A DNA stretch of 64,000 nucleotides from Sphingopyxis soli (GTDB lineage: Bacteria > Pseudomonadota > Alphaproteobacteria > Sphingomonadales > Sphingomonadaceae). The stretch is taken from positions 17,235 to 81,234 of the forward strand of contig NZ_JAFMTR010000115.1 in assembly GCF_018682675.1 (NCBI RefSeq), written 5' to 3'. The notes beneath the pieces are model-generated. The model was not told the origin of the DNA and did not search any database. It was given only the letters and a program-made list of their open reading frames with translations. Numbering within the stretch: position 1 is the stretch's first letter; each line of letters starts with the position of its first letter. The position numbers were made by a program, and so were the translations under genes. Positions 43,404 to 53,042 of this stretch are shown here, in pieces.

Positions 43404-45059
43404 TCACCGCCCGTCCGTCGCGACGCAGCTGAAGCTGCTCGCCGACGCCGTCGAACCCCATCCGCGATAGACCGCCTTCTTCGGATAGGCGCAGAGCGGC
43501 CGCTGCATTTCCACTTTACCTGCATCGTCGACCGCGAACTTTGTCGCGATGATGCTCTCGGGCGCCTTGCCCCCATCGGCCCAGTCGATCAGCGCCGAGA
43601 AAATGTCGTGCTTCGCATCATAGCTGGGCGGCTGCGGCGGAATACCAAGCGTAGCGTTGAACGCATCGGGACCGGCGCCGCCGCCGCAATGCATCATGCC
43701 GGGCGCGAGGAACAGGCGCGTGCTGTCGGCGAGCTTGTCCATGCCGCCGAAGTCGTTCGCATGCCGCTCGTAGAAGGCGACCGACTGCCCCGGCGCGACG
43801 AGCGTATCGGCGAGCCCATGATAGACGATGAGCTTGCCGCCGCGGGCGGCGAAGGCCTTGAGGCTACCCCGCGTCGCATCATTGACGATGGCGTCCAACC
43901 GCCGATCGACCAGCGGCATGTCGCGGTCGAAGTCGAAGCTCTTCCAGTCCCAGTCCGCGCCGAACACCCACTTGAACAGGGCGCTGAACGGCGGCTCGTC
44001 GTTGATCGGCTTCTGGAGAAAGGCCCAGCCAAAGGTATCGGGCATCTCGCTTCCGGGCAGCCAGCCGAAATAGCTTGCCTTGCCTTCCGCAGTCGTCGGC
44101 CCCGAATAGAAGGCGCGGGCGGTCTCGACCTCGTCCGGGGTGAGACAGGCGTCGGATGCCCCGCCCTTGCAGGCGAGAACCGCAGGGTCGAATTTGCAGC
44201 TCATCGGATCCGTGATGAATCGGTCGCCCGCGAGGCCGTGCCCCTGTTTCCAGCAGGTCGTGACCGCGGCGCGGTTGAGCAGCTTGAGCTTGGCGTCCGC
44301 CAACAGGCTCCCCGGCGTGCGATGGGCGGCGGCATAGTCCCACAGAACGGCGGCGTGACCCCAGGTCCGGTTCATGACCGGCGCACCCACCAGAATCCCG
44401 TCATAATCGTCGGGATAATAGAGCGACTCGATGAGCCCTTGCTGGCCGCCAGTCGAGCAACCGGTGTAATAGGAGCGCTTTGCCGGCCGGCCGTAGAAGG
44501 CTCTTGTGATCGCCTTGCCGGTGGTGGTCATGACATGGGTCGAGAGCCGTCCCCAGTCGCGCCATTTACGGTCCTGGCCAATGAGCGGATCGCCGTCGAG
44601 CGGGGTCGCAGGTGCGGTGCCTGCATCGGTCGTCGCAGTTGCAAAGCCGCGCCGCAGACCATCCGCCATGCCCGAATAACCGCCCGCGAGAATGCCGGCG
44701 AAGCCCCCGTTGCCGTTGCCGTGAAATACGCCGGCCCATCCTTCAACCGGCAACCAGATTTCGACGCCGATATCGGAGCCCGGCGCCGCGCGGACATGCG
44801 CGACGACGCGGCAGAAGCTGCGATAGCCCGCCGTTTCGCCGACGATCGACCTCTCGGCCGCCTTGCCCGGCACAAGGACCGCGCTCGTTATGCTCGTGTC
44901 GGCGAGCTTGAGCCCGGAGAGGCTCGCACAGCGCGCCGCGGACGCGACGGGCGCGGAGGCTGGCTTCGCAGTGGGCGCTTTCGCCTCACCGCTCGCCGAA
45001 GCCAGCGCTCCTGCCGCAACGCTCGCCAGAATGGCGATGCCAGATATCCGCTTCATCAT
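43404..45059 (-). CDS. Tannase/feruloyl-esterase family protein
   Basis: 551 residues, exported (signal peptide ending SGEAKA). PF07519 motifs: EIWLPVEGWAGVFHGNGNGGFAG, FATATTDAGT, the nucleophile elbow YYTGCSTGGQQGLIESLYYPDDYDGILVGAP, LIVYHGLADTLVAPG and LAPGMMHCGGGAGPD, where the paired Cys near the Ser and His form the disulfide typical of this family. Members include tannases, feruloyl esterases and MHETase, all acting on aromatic or bulky esters. The ATG overlaps the MFS gene stop (ATGA). Substrate open; the acetoacetyl-CoA-synthetase-like gene in the same operon hints at a short keto or hydroxy acid product. Confidence 0.88.
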   Translation of the reverse strand: MMKRISGIAILASVAAGALASASGEAKAPTAKPASAPVASAARCASLSGLKLADTSITSAVLVPGKAAERSIVGETAGYRSFCRVVAHVRAAPGSDIGVEIWLPVEGWAGVFHGNGNGGFAGILAGGYSGMADGLRRGFATATTDAGTAPATPLDGDPLIGQDRKWRDWGRLSTHVMTTTGKAITRAFYGRPAKRSYYTGCSTGGQQGLIESLYYPDDYDGILVGAPVMNRTWGHAAVLWDYAAAHRTPGSLLADAKLKLLNRAAVTTCWKQGHGLAGDRFITDPMSCKFDPAVLACKGGASDACLTPDEVETARAFYSGPTTAEGKASYFGWLPGSEMPDTFGWAFLQKPINDEPPFSALFKWVFGADWDWKSFDFDRDMPLVDRRLDAIVNDATRGSLKAFAARGGKLIVYHGLADTLVAPGQSVAFYERHANDFGGMDKLADSTRLFLAPGMMHCGGGAGPDAFNATLGIPPQPPSYDAKHDIFSALIDWADGGKAPESIIATKFAVDDAGKVEMQRPLCAYPKKAVYRGWGSTASASSFSCVATDGR

Positions 45060-46384
45060 TGTCTCCCGAGGGTTGATGCGTCCGCCCGGCCGATCTCCGA
45101 TTTATGGATCAACCGGGCGAGCCAGACGAACAGCAGCGCCGCGACGAGATACATCGGCGCCAGCGCATAATAGGCCATCTGCAGCGCATGCTCGCCATGC
45201 TCCGGCCGGAAATAGTCGCTCGCCATGCCGACGAAAGTCGGACCGAGGCCAAGGCCGACCAGGTTCATGACGAGAAGCAGCAGGGCGCCCGATATCACCC
45301 GCGCGCCCGGATCGACTTCGCCCTGGACGAAGGTGACGGTCGCAGGAAGGAAGAAGGAATTGAGGAAGAGCGGAACGAACAGCAACGCAAGAGCGATCTC
45401 CCAGCGATCGACCATCGCAAAACCCAGAAAGAAGGGCAAGGCGAGGAGCAGCGAGAGCGCCGGAATGCTGGCATAGGCGGCCTTGTTCTTCACGGCGAAG
45501 CGGTCGATCAGGCGGCCGGCAACGAAGATGCCGGCGCCCATCCCCAGCCCGACCGCCAGCGCATACCAGATCGCGACATCTTCGAGCGTCATTCCCTTTT
45601 CGCGCATCAGGAAGAGGGTGGCGAAATTGCTGAGGCCGTAGGTGATGAAATTGGCGGCGCCGCTTGCCAGTGCAGCGACCGCCAGAACCCGATTACCGAA
45701 GAAGGCACGGATCGCCGATCCGAAACTTTGCGTGGGAGTGGCGGCCGATGTCGGCACCGGATCAAACCGGCCGCGTTCGGGCTCGGGAATAACGAGATAG
45801 ACGATGATCGCGGTGAGCACGCCGACCGCGCCCACGACATGAAAGGGGATGCGCCAGTCATAGGCGGCCGCCAGCGAAGCGCCAAAGGCGACCCCGAGCG
45901 CGGAACCCAACGGCGGTCCGAGATTGAATATGCCCATCGCCGTGCCGCGTTGTTCGCGTGGATAGGTATCAGAAATGATGGCATAGGATGGCGGCACACC
46001 GCCCGCCTCCCCGATTCCCACCGTCATGCGGGCGACGACAAGCTGACCATAATTCGCCGCCATGCCGCAGGCGGCGGTCGCGGCGCTCCACAGGCCACAA
46101 GCCATCGACAGGACCTTCACGCGGTTCGTGCGGTCCGCAAGCCAGCCGACCGGGATGGCGATGAAGCAATAGAAGAGCGCGAAATAGAAGCCGGTGATCC
46201 GGCCGAGCTGGCTGTCGCTGATCCGAAGGCTGTCCTGGATCGGCTTTGCGAGGATCGACACGAGCTGCCGGTCGAGGAAGTTCAGCACATAGACGAAGCA
46301 GAGCATGCCCAGCACCAGACCCCGCTTGTCCCGGCCGGTCGTATGGGACGCGGCCGGGCGGTCCTGCAATCCGTTCAAATCCAT
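45056..46384 (-). CDS. MFS transporter (spinster-like)
   Basis: 442 residues from ATG 46384, with GGAGGG upstream. Twelve hydrophobic segments; MFS signature at the first loop (GWLADRTNRVKVLSMACGLWS) preceded by CFVYVLNFLDRQLVSILAKPIQDSL, and VARMTVGIGEAGGVPPSYAIISDTYPREQRGTAMGI. This pattern is common in sphingomonad catabolic clusters with TBDRs. It probably carries the hydrolysis product through the inner membrane. It lies between the CoA ligase (29 bases) and the tannase gene (4-base overlap). Confidence 0.88.
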   Translation of the reverse strand: MDLNGLQDRPAASHTTGRDKRGLVLGMLCFVYVLNFLDRQLVSILAKPIQDSLRISDSQLGRITGFYFALFYCFIAIPVGWLADRTNRVKVLSMACGLWSAATAACGMAANYGQLVVARMTVGIGEAGGVPPSYAIISDTYPREQRGTAMGIFNLGPPLGSALGVAFGASLAAAYDWRIPFHVVGAVGVLTAIIVYLVIPEPERGRFDPVPTSAATPTQSFGSAIRAFFGNRVLAVAALASGAANFITYGLSNFATLFLMREKGMTLEDVAIWYALAVGLGMGAGIFVAGRLIDRFAVKNKAAYASIPALSLLLALPFFLGFAMVDRWEIALALLFVPLFLNSFFLPATVTFVQGEVDPGARVISGALLLLVMNLVGLGLGPTFVGMASDYFRPEHGEHALQMAYYALAPMYLVAALLFVWLARLIHKSEIGRADASTLGRQ

Positions 46385-46413
46385 ATGCGTCCCTCCGCCA
46401 TCATGTGCTGTGC

Positions 46414-48474
46414 TTATCGATCGGCTTTTACATCCGATGCGCCCCCGGCCTTTGCCTTGCTGCTCTGCCAGCGCCTGGCCTGTTCGATATACCAAGGGAG
46501 AATTTCAGGCGTGGCCGTCGCATCGGCGTTGATGACCTTGGCGACCGGCCAGCCGGCAAAGAGTCGTTTGATCGGAAGCTCCTGCTTCTTGCCCGACAGC
46601 GTAAGGGGAATCGCCGGCGCCGCAATCAGCCGATCCGGCACGAAGCGGGGCGAGAGCCCGGTGCGGATGGCCGATGCGATCGCCGCTTCGGCCTCGGCAT
46701 GAAGTTCGTTCCCCTCGTCGGGAACCACGAACATGATGAGCTCGCTGCCCCCGGCGCCATCCTCCACGTCGATGACCATCGCCTCGGCAACGCCCGGCAG
46801 GCCCTCGACCGCCGCATAGAGTTCGGCGGTGCCCATGCGCAGCCCGTGCCGGTTGATCGTCGCGTCGCTGCGGCCCGAGATCGTGCAGCCGCCATCGGCA
46901 CCGACCGTCAGCCAGTCGCCGTGGCGCCAGATCCCCGGCCATTCGGAGAAGTAGGAGTCGCGGTAGCGGCTGCCGTCTTCGTCGCCCCAGAAATAGAGCG
47001 GCATGCTGGGAAAAGGGCGGGTGCAGACGAGCTCGCCGACCTCATCGATCACCGGCCGGCCGTTCTCGTCCCACGCCTCGATCGCGGCGCCGAGATGGCG
47101 GCATTGCAGTCTGCCGGGGGTGTCGGGCAATTCGGGATTGCCGGCCATGAAGGCGGCGGCGATTTCGGTCCCGCCGCTGACATTGCACCACCAGATGCCG
47201 GGCCGCCCGGCGGCTTCGAACTCGGCCGAGCCCCAGCGCTGCACATCGGGGGGAAGCGGCGAACCGGTGCTGCCGAGCGCGCGGATGGCGTCGAGCCCCC
47301 CAAGACCTTTCAGATCTAGGCCCGCCTTGCGGCAGCTTGCGAAAAAAGCCGCGCCGGCGCCGAACCAGGTCACGCCGGTGCGCGCGGCGAAATCCCAGAG
47401 CCGACTCCAGTCAGTATCCGTCTTCGTGCCACTCGGCGAGCCGTCGAAAAGACAGATGGTCGTGCCACTGAGCAGTCCGCCGACCTGAATATTCCACATG
47501 ACCCAGCCGGTGGCGCTGAACCAGTGAAAGCGATCACCGAAATTGTTTGCGGAATAGCTCGGCCCGAGATCGAAATGGAGCCGTCCGGCTGCGGTCGCCA
47601 GCAGCACGCCGCCGTGCCCATGCACGATCGCCTTGGGAAGCCCGGTCGTCCCGCTCGAATAGAGAATCCACAGCGGGTGATCGAAGGGCAGCCACTCGGG
47701 CTCGAACGCCTCGACCGCAGCATCGTCGCGGCCGACCGCCTCGGCGAAGTCGAGCGCCCCCGGCACCGCCGCCTCGCCATGTCCGCTGGTGATAAGGAAC
47801 AATTGCTCGATGCAGGGCAACTGTGCGCATATCTCGGCGACCGCGGCGCTGCGGTCCATCGCCTTGCCCGCATAAAAGACCCCGTCGACTGCGATCAAGG
47901 CCTTGGGCCCTGTCTGCCGCAACCGGTCGAGCACCGCGCTCGTCCCCATGTCCGGCGAACAGAGCGTCCAGATCGCACCGAGGCTGGCAGAGGCCAGCAG
48001 CCCCACGACCGCGGCCGGAATATTGGGCAGGTACGCAGCGACGCGGTCCCCCTTCCCGATCCCGTTCCGGCGCAGCTCAAGCGCCAGCGACGCCGCCTGC
48101 CGGCGAAGCTCGGCCCAGCTCATTTCAACGGTGTCGCCGCGCTCGTTCATCGCGACGATCGCCGGTTGGCCGGCTTCGTCGGCGGCAACAGCGTGCCGGA
48201 ACACATGCCGCGCATAGCTGACCTCGGCGCCCTCGAACCAGCGCACATGCGGCATCGTGCCCGTGCTCAGAACTGCGGTGAACGGCGTCGGAGATTCGAT
48301 TTCGTCATAGTCCCAGATGCTGCGCCAGAAGGCGTCGAGATCCTCTACCGACCAGCGCCGCAAATCCTCGAAGCCTGCGAACTCAAGGCCGTGCTTCGCC
48401 TCGAGCCATTCCGAATAGAGACGCATCTGCGGGACCGGGGTCGAGACATTTGCGCTGATGCTGGAATGGGTCAT
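46414..48474 (-). CDS. Acetoacetyl-CoA synthetase-like AMP-forming ligase
   Basis: 686 residues, longer than general acyl-CoA synthetases and matching acetoacetate-CoA ligase. Motifs: FWRSIWDYDEIESPTP near residue 50, LWILYSSGTTGLPKAIVHGHGG, GDRFHWFSATGWVMWN, WCNVSGGTEIAAAF, RHGDWLTVGADGGCTISGRSDATINRHGLRMGTAELY, and the catalytic Lys region TLSGKKQELPIKRLF. It converts acetoacetate (or a related short acid) plus ATP and CoA to the CoA thioester. Within a TBDR-esterase operon its substrate may come from an imported ester. Regulated probably by the AraC protein at 51392. Confidence 0.88.
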   Translation of the reverse strand: MTHSSISANVSTPVPQMRLYSEWLEAKHGLEFAGFEDLRRWSVEDLDAFWRSIWDYDEIESPTPFTAVLSTGTMPHVRWFEGAEVSYARHVFRHAVAADEAGQPAIVAMNERGDTVEMSWAELRRQAASLALELRRNGIGKGDRVAAYLPNIPAAVVGLLASASLGAIWTLCSPDMGTSAVLDRLRQTGPKALIAVDGVFYAGKAMDRSAAVAEICAQLPCIEQLFLITSGHGEAAVPGALDFAEAVGRDDAAVEAFEPEWLPFDHPLWILYSSGTTGLPKAIVHGHGGVLLATAAGRLHFDLGPSYSANNFGDRFHWFSATGWVMWNIQVGGLLSGTTICLFDGSPSGTKTDTDWSRLWDFAARTGVTWFGAGAAFFASCRKAGLDLKGLGGLDAIRALGSTGSPLPPDVQRWGSAEFEAAGRPGIWWCNVSGGTEIAAAFMAGNPELPDTPGRLQCRHLGAAIEAWDENGRPVIDEVGELVCTRPFPSMPLYFWGDEDGSRYRDSYFSEWPGIWRHGDWLTVGADGGCTISGRSDATINRHGLRMGTAELYAAVEGLPGVAEAMVIDVEDGAGGSELIMFVVPDEGNELHAEAEAAIASAIRTGLSPRFVPDRLIAAPAIPLTLSGKKQELPIKRLFAGWPVAKVINADATATPEILPWYIEQARRWQSSKAKAGGASDVKADR

Positions 48475-48599
48475 CGAGGGGCGAAACCTTGTTCAGATCG
48501 CAGGGAGATCGAGGATTGGTTCGGCGTCGCATCGGGGGAGGCTCCCCGCTGCGGCGGCGAAGAGGGGCGGCATCTCTACCCTGAGCGCCGCCCGAGGCG

Positions 48600-51242
48600 T
48601 CAGAAGGCGGTCCGCAGGCTCATGGCTGCATAGCGCCCGATCGCATTATAGGTCCCGCCAATGCCGTCGGTTCCCGGGAAATAGGGCGGCGTCTTGTCGA
48701 ACAGATCGTTGATCTGAAGGCCGATCTCGGTTCCCTTCATGAAGCCCGTGTCGGGCAATTTTACCGAAAGACGCAAGTCCGCCGTCGTATAGCCCTTCGA
48801 CTTGTAAAGGCTCGTTCCGGTCGGAGTGGCGAAGGACGCGGTAATGCCGCTGCGGTGGTTGACGAAATTGACGAACGTCACCGGTCCCGCCGTGAAACCA
48901 AGCGTCGTGCGCAGGGTTGTCCTGGGGATGCCGGCATCGAGCGAGTTGCTGACCGCAGAAGTCGGCGACAATTGGGTCCGGTATTTCAGGATATAATTGC
49001 CGGCGATCCCGCCGAAGAGCGTCCCGACGCCGGCGTCATGCCGATACCGCACATCGAAATCGATTCCGTTGGTTTTGCGGATGCCGAAATTGCCTTGGCG
49101 AAGGTCGAGAATGTTGCCGATCGCCGGCACCGCGGAGAAGGTGTAGAAAAAGGGCACGGTATTGGCGATCGCATCGCTGAGCTGCGCCGCGCTCGGATTG
49201 CGGATCACCCGCGACGCGAAGGTCGGATCGCTGAACAGGAGGGCACCGAGCCCCGAGGGCGTCCCGATGACATCATCATATTTGATATCATAGAAGGTCG
49301 CTGCGGCGGTCAGATTCGGTGCAAATCGTGGCCGCAGGTCCACACCGAAGGAGAAGGTTCGGGCTTTCTCGGGCTTCAGCGCCTGATTCCCCCCGAAGAG
49401 AAGGATGGTGTTCACCTGCGCCGCGCCGCGCGACGGGTCACGCGCGCCAAACGCGTCGACGAGCGCCGCGGCGGCATAATAGGAACCGACCGTCGAGCCG
49501 AGATCGCGCAGTCCGGGCGCGCGGAAGGACCGGCCGTAACTGCCGCGGAAGTTGACGCCCTCGACGGGTTCCCAGGTGATGCCGACCTTCGGATTGGTCG
49601 TCGAACCGAAGTCGCTGTAATGATCGTAGCGCCCCGACAGGGACAGGGCGAGGCTATGAACCATTGGCCCGGCATTGCCCTCGCCGAAAATCGGCACGAA
49701 CAGCTCGCCATAGACCGATGCGATGTTGCGGCTCAGATCCTCGGGAAAGCCCACGCCGCCGCTCGATCCGCGCTGCATATAGGTTTCGCGGCGATATTCG
49801 CCGCCGAGCGCAACCTTGAGCTCTCCGCCCGGCAGGCTGGCCAGCGGTCCGTCGACCTTCACCGCACCGATCCGGGTGCGCTGGCGGTTGGTAAAGTCGG
49901 TGGGATTGTCGAGAATGGCGGCGACGACCGCCGGATTGGTGCGCGTTCCGAACGGATCGAGCGCGGTCGCGGTGGTCGTGCCGGCGGCCGCAGCGGTCAG
50001 GGCCGTCGTGTTGATCCCCGGCTGGAACGTGTCGTTCCGCGACCAGTTGAAGGTGCCATACACGCTCGCCTTGAAGTCGCCGGGGAGCTTGACGTCGACC
50101 CCGGCGGTCGCATTGCCGCTCCTGACGCGGAACGTCTGGTCGAAATGATCGGCGCCGACCAGATTGTCGGGCCGGAAATCGACGAATTCGAACGTCGCCC
50201 CGGTACCGGGCGGCGCCTGGAAAAAGGGATTGGCCGCGGTGATCAGGACAAAGGTCTGCCCGGGCAGTGCGGCCTGAACCACGTCCCTGCGGTCCGAGTA
50301 GAGCAGATCGCCCCACAGGGTTACCGCCGACGACAGCTCCTGTTGCGCCGAGACGAACACGGCATGGGTGCGGTTTTCGGGCACGAGATCGACGGGCCCG
50401 CGGGGATCGCAGGTGTTGAGCCCCGGCGCCAGGCTGGGCGCGGCATAGATCGTGCCGGTGAACAGGTTGACGTTGGCGTTGGGGCACACAGCCGAGCGCG
50501 TATCGACGCCGCCGGCGGCGCGGAAGTCGAGCGAGCGATAGCGCCGGTCGGCGCCGGTGATGTTGCTGTTCTCGGAATATTGATAGGCCGCGACGAAGGA
50601 GCCGCTTCCCCAGTCGTGGCCGAAGATGCCGCCCGCGTTGAAGGCGTGATAATCGTCGGCGAACCCGTAGCGGACATTCGCCTCGACCCCCGCGACGCGC
50701 TTGCGCGTGATGAAGTTGACCACGCCTGCGACAGCATCCGACCCGTAAATCGCCGAGGCGCCGTCGGCGACGATCTCGACCCGCTCGATCGCGAGCTCGG
50801 GCAGAAAGGGATAGTCGGGGTTGGTCTGCTGCGTGCTCCCCGAGATCAGGCGATGGCCGTTCATCAGCGGCAGGGTGGCTGCGGGGGGGAGGCCGCGAAG
50901 GCCCGGCGCAAAGGAACCAAGCCCGCCATTGCTGGTGCGCGGCGCGGTGTTGAAGCTGTTGAGCTGCGGCACCGTTGCGAGGAGTTCGGGCGTGCTCGCG
51001 GCCCCGATCAATTTCGCATCCTCGCGCGTCACGCCGATCAGGCCCGATCCCGTCGGCGGGATACCCCGGATGCTCGTACCCGTGACGACGATTTCGGCGT
51101 CGGCGTCGCTGTCCGCGCTCGCCCGACCGGTTTCGTCCGCCGACTGAGCCCGTGCGGCAGCGGGTACAAGAAACGCCGCCGCGATCGCCGAGCCCGATAG
51201 CAGACACGCTCGGCGAGCCATGAATAGAATATTGTTCGACAT
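48600..51242 (-). CDS. TonB-dependent receptor of the tannase/AacS cluster
   Basis: 880 residues. Signal peptide core CLLSGSAIAAAFLVPAAARAQ, acidic linker, AEIVVTGTSIRGIPPTGSGLIGV, and a plug reading LPLMNGHRLISG and RVEIVADGASAIYGSDAVAGVVNFITRK. This is a distinct subtype frequent in sphingomonads, with GSDAVAGVVN in place of GRNTxAGAxN. The barrel ends YAAMSLRTAF. Divergent from the AraC gene; followed by the ligase, transporter and two esterases on the same strand, with a 125-bp gap before the ligase. Confidence 0.93.
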   Translation of the reverse strand: MSNNILFMARRACLLSGSAIAAAFLVPAAARAQSADETGRASADSDADAEIVVTGTSIRGIPPTGSGLIGVTREDAKLIGAASTPELLATVPQLNSFNTAPRTSNGGLGSFAPGLRGLPPAATLPLMNGHRLISGSTQQTNPDYPFLPELAIERVEIVADGASAIYGSDAVAGVVNFITRKRVAGVEANVRYGFADDYHAFNAGGIFGHDWGSGSFVAAYQYSENSNITGADRRYRSLDFRAAGGVDTRSAVCPNANVNLFTGTIYAAPSLAPGLNTCDPRGPVDLVPENRTHAVFVSAQQELSSAVTLWGDLLYSDRRDVVQAALPGQTFVLITAANPFFQAPPGTGATFEFVDFRPDNLVGADHFDQTFRVRSGNATAGVDVKLPGDFKASVYGTFNWSRNDTFQPGINTTALTAAAAGTTTATALDPFGTRTNPAVVAAILDNPTDFTNRQRTRIGAVKVDGPLASLPGGELKVALGGEYRRETYMQRGSSGGVGFPEDLSRNIASVYGELFVPIFGEGNAGPMVHSLALSLSGRYDHYSDFGSTTNPKVGITWEPVEGVNFRGSYGRSFRAPGLRDLGSTVGSYYAAAALVDAFGARDPSRGAAQVNTILLFGGNQALKPEKARTFSFGVDLRPRFAPNLTAAATFYDIKYDDVIGTPSGLGALLFSDPTFASRVIRNPSAAQLSDAIANTVPFFYTFSAVPAIGNILDLRQGNFGIRKTNGIDFDVRYRHDAGVGTLFGGIAGNYILKYRTQLSPTSAVSNSLDAGIPRTTLRTTLGFTAGPVTFVNFVNHRSGITASFATPTGTSLYKSKGYTTADLRLSVKLPDTGFMKGTEIGLQINDLFDKTPPYFPGTDGIGGTYNAIGRYAAMSLRTAF

Positions 51243-51391
51243 GATGGTCCTCTCCCTCGCTTATCGAATGCGGCCTTGGCCGCGGCCGGGCTTTGCCGAC
51301 TTGATGCCCTGCTTATGGTCTGACAGAGATGTTTGTAAGCGCCCCGGCGGACATCAATGTGTCTTTGGCGGACATGGTGGAGGAGATGAAA

Positions 51392-52465
51392 ATGTCCCTT
51401 GGCGATCTGCAAGCTGGCGGTGTGAACAGCCGCAGTCGTGTCGGCTTTCCGTCACTCAACCAGCGAATCTTCGCGCCGTTCAAGCTGGCGACGGTGATCG
51501 ACGCCGTCGCCGCCCGCGGCATCGGGCCGGAAACGGTGCTGGATCGCACCGGTTTGACACCGACCGAAGTCCGCGATCCGCATACGCTGACCTCGATCGG
51601 CCAGTATCTGGTCGCGTGCGAGAATATCGTCGCCGCCGGCGCCACCTTCTCCGACGCTTTCGAGATCGGCTCGCGCCTCCACCTTTCGGCCTATGGCATG
51701 TATGGCTACGCCCTGATGTGCTCGCCGACGATGCGCGAGTTCTTCGATTTCGCCGTGCGATACCAGCCGCTCGCCACGCCGACCGTAAGGCTCGGTTGGC
51801 GAACCGAAGGCGCGTTCGCAATCTGGCGATTCGAGGAGATCTATCGCGACGTGATGAGCAACGAGGTCCGGACCTTCCTCGTTCGTCAGCAGATGAAGAT
51901 GACCTACACGCATATCAGGGACACTGCCGGAGCGGACAATCTGCCGATACGCGCTATATTCGCCTTGCCCGAAGACGGACAGGCATCGGCCGACGAGCAG
52001 GCCCTGTCCTGCCCCTGCTCCTATGGACAAGAGGGCAACGAGCTTCACTATCCGATCGGGATCCTCGACCAGACGCCCGAACTGGGGAACCGGCTGACGC
52101 GGACGATGCTCGAAGAGACCTGCGAACGGCTGATCGGGCAATCACGAATCTCGTCGGGGCTTTCCGGCGAAGTCTATCAGCTCCTGCTTCTCGCGCCCAA
52201 CCGATCGGCCTCGATGACGTCGATCGCCGAGCAACTCGGGTTGCAGGAGCGCACCTTGCGCCGCCGGCTCGCCGCCGAGGACACGAGCTATGGCGAGATC
52301 GTCGACGATGTCCGCCGCAAGCTCGCGATCGAGTATCTGCAGACGACCCGGATGAGCGTCGACGATGTCGCCTGGAAAGTCGGCTTCAGCGACAGCGCTA
52401 ACCTGCGCCGTGCCGTCAGACGGTGGACGGGGAAGACCATCGGCGAAGTCCGTGCGGAGCGCTAG
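51392..52465 (+). CDS. AraC-family regulator with N-terminal ligand domain
   Basis: 357 residues from ATG 51392, with GGAGG eight bases before it; starts at 51329, 51374 and 51386 are possible but less well placed. Residues about 25-215 form the arabinose_bd-type sensor domain (ATVIDAVAARGIGPETVLDRTGL, YGMYGYALMCSPTMREFFDFAVRYQPL). The C-terminal double HTH is SMTSIAEQLGLQERTLRRRLAAEDTSYGEIVDDVRRKLAIEYLQTTRMSVDDVAWKVGFSDSANLRRAVRRWTG. Such proteins activate divergent catabolic operons, here the TBDR-ligase-MFS-esterase operon starting at 51242. The effector is unknown. Confidence 0.88.
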   Translation: MSLGDLQAGGVNSRSRVGFPSLNQRIFAPFKLATVIDAVAARGIGPETVLDRTGLTPTEVRDPHTLTSIGQYLVACENIVAAGATFSDAFEIGSRLHLSAYGMYGYALMCSPTMREFFDFAVRYQPLATPTVRLGWRTEGAFAIWRFEEIYRDVMSNEVRTFLVRQQMKMTYTHIRDTAGADNLPIRAIFALPEDGQASADEQALSCPCSYGQEGNELHYPIGILDQTPELGNRLTRTMLEETCERLIGQSRISSGLSGEVYQLLLLAPNRSASMTSIAEQLGLQERTLRRRLAAEDTSYGEIVDDVRRKLAIEYLQTTRMSVDDVAWKVGFSDSANLRRAVRRWTGKTIGEVRAER

Positions 52466-52918
52466 AACTCCCAAAGCTTGCGGAGGTGAACCGGATTTCC
52501 CCTCTCCTGAACAGCCTCTCGCCGATGTCGCCGAACAGCCGCGACGCCCGTCTGGCCCCACGTCGAAACGCTATCCCTTATCAAGCCGGAATCTGCCCTT
52601 CTGCGCGCAATCCATCAGGGGAAGCCGAAGCCGGTAGCCGGTGTGCGGATCGAATGGCCGCCTGCGGCCGGAGGCCAATCGCGATTGCAGCGGCCGACGT
52701 CGGGCGCAAAGCGGCCTCTCGGCTGTGCCCGCCGACAGCATTGCTGATGGCGATGGGCCGGGCATCCCCCACGATCATCCCGATGCCGCCGCACAGCTAC
52801 GCGATGAGACTGCGGGTGTCGTCGCGGCAGCAAAATCGCACCCGCAAAGCGCGCCAAACGCGCGGCCCCGCACCCTGCTCGTCACTCTTCGCGGATTATA
52901 TCGACTACTTTACGTGCA
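52466..52918. other. 453-bp intergenic region, no gene recognised
   Basis: The stretch between the AraC gene and tRNA-Arg holds only short overlapping frames without ribosome sites on either strand. A block at about 52565-52780 has a composition and wording that I associate with dispersed non-coding sequence in sphingomonads. I see no terminal inverted repeats or transposase. Confidence 0.45.
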
Positions 52919-52995
52919 TGGTGCGCCCGACAGGATTCGAACCTGTGGCCCCCAGATTAGGAATCTGATGCTCTATCCTGCTGAGCTACGGGCGC
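52919..52995 (-). tRNA. tRNA-Arg (anticodon CCT)
   Basis: Read on the minus strand the 77 nt fold as a full cloverleaf. The 7-bp acceptor stem is GCGCCCG / CGGGCGC with discriminator A and an encoded CCA. The D arm is AGCTCAGCAGGATAGAGC. The anticodon arm TCAGA-TTCCTAA-TCTGG gives anticodon CCT, and GTTCGAATC is in the T arm. It decodes the Arg codon AGG. Confidence 0.96.
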
Positions 52996-53042
52996 GCCGG
53001 GGTCCGTCTAGCGGTGTCGGGCGGCCAGCGTCAATCGGCGGA

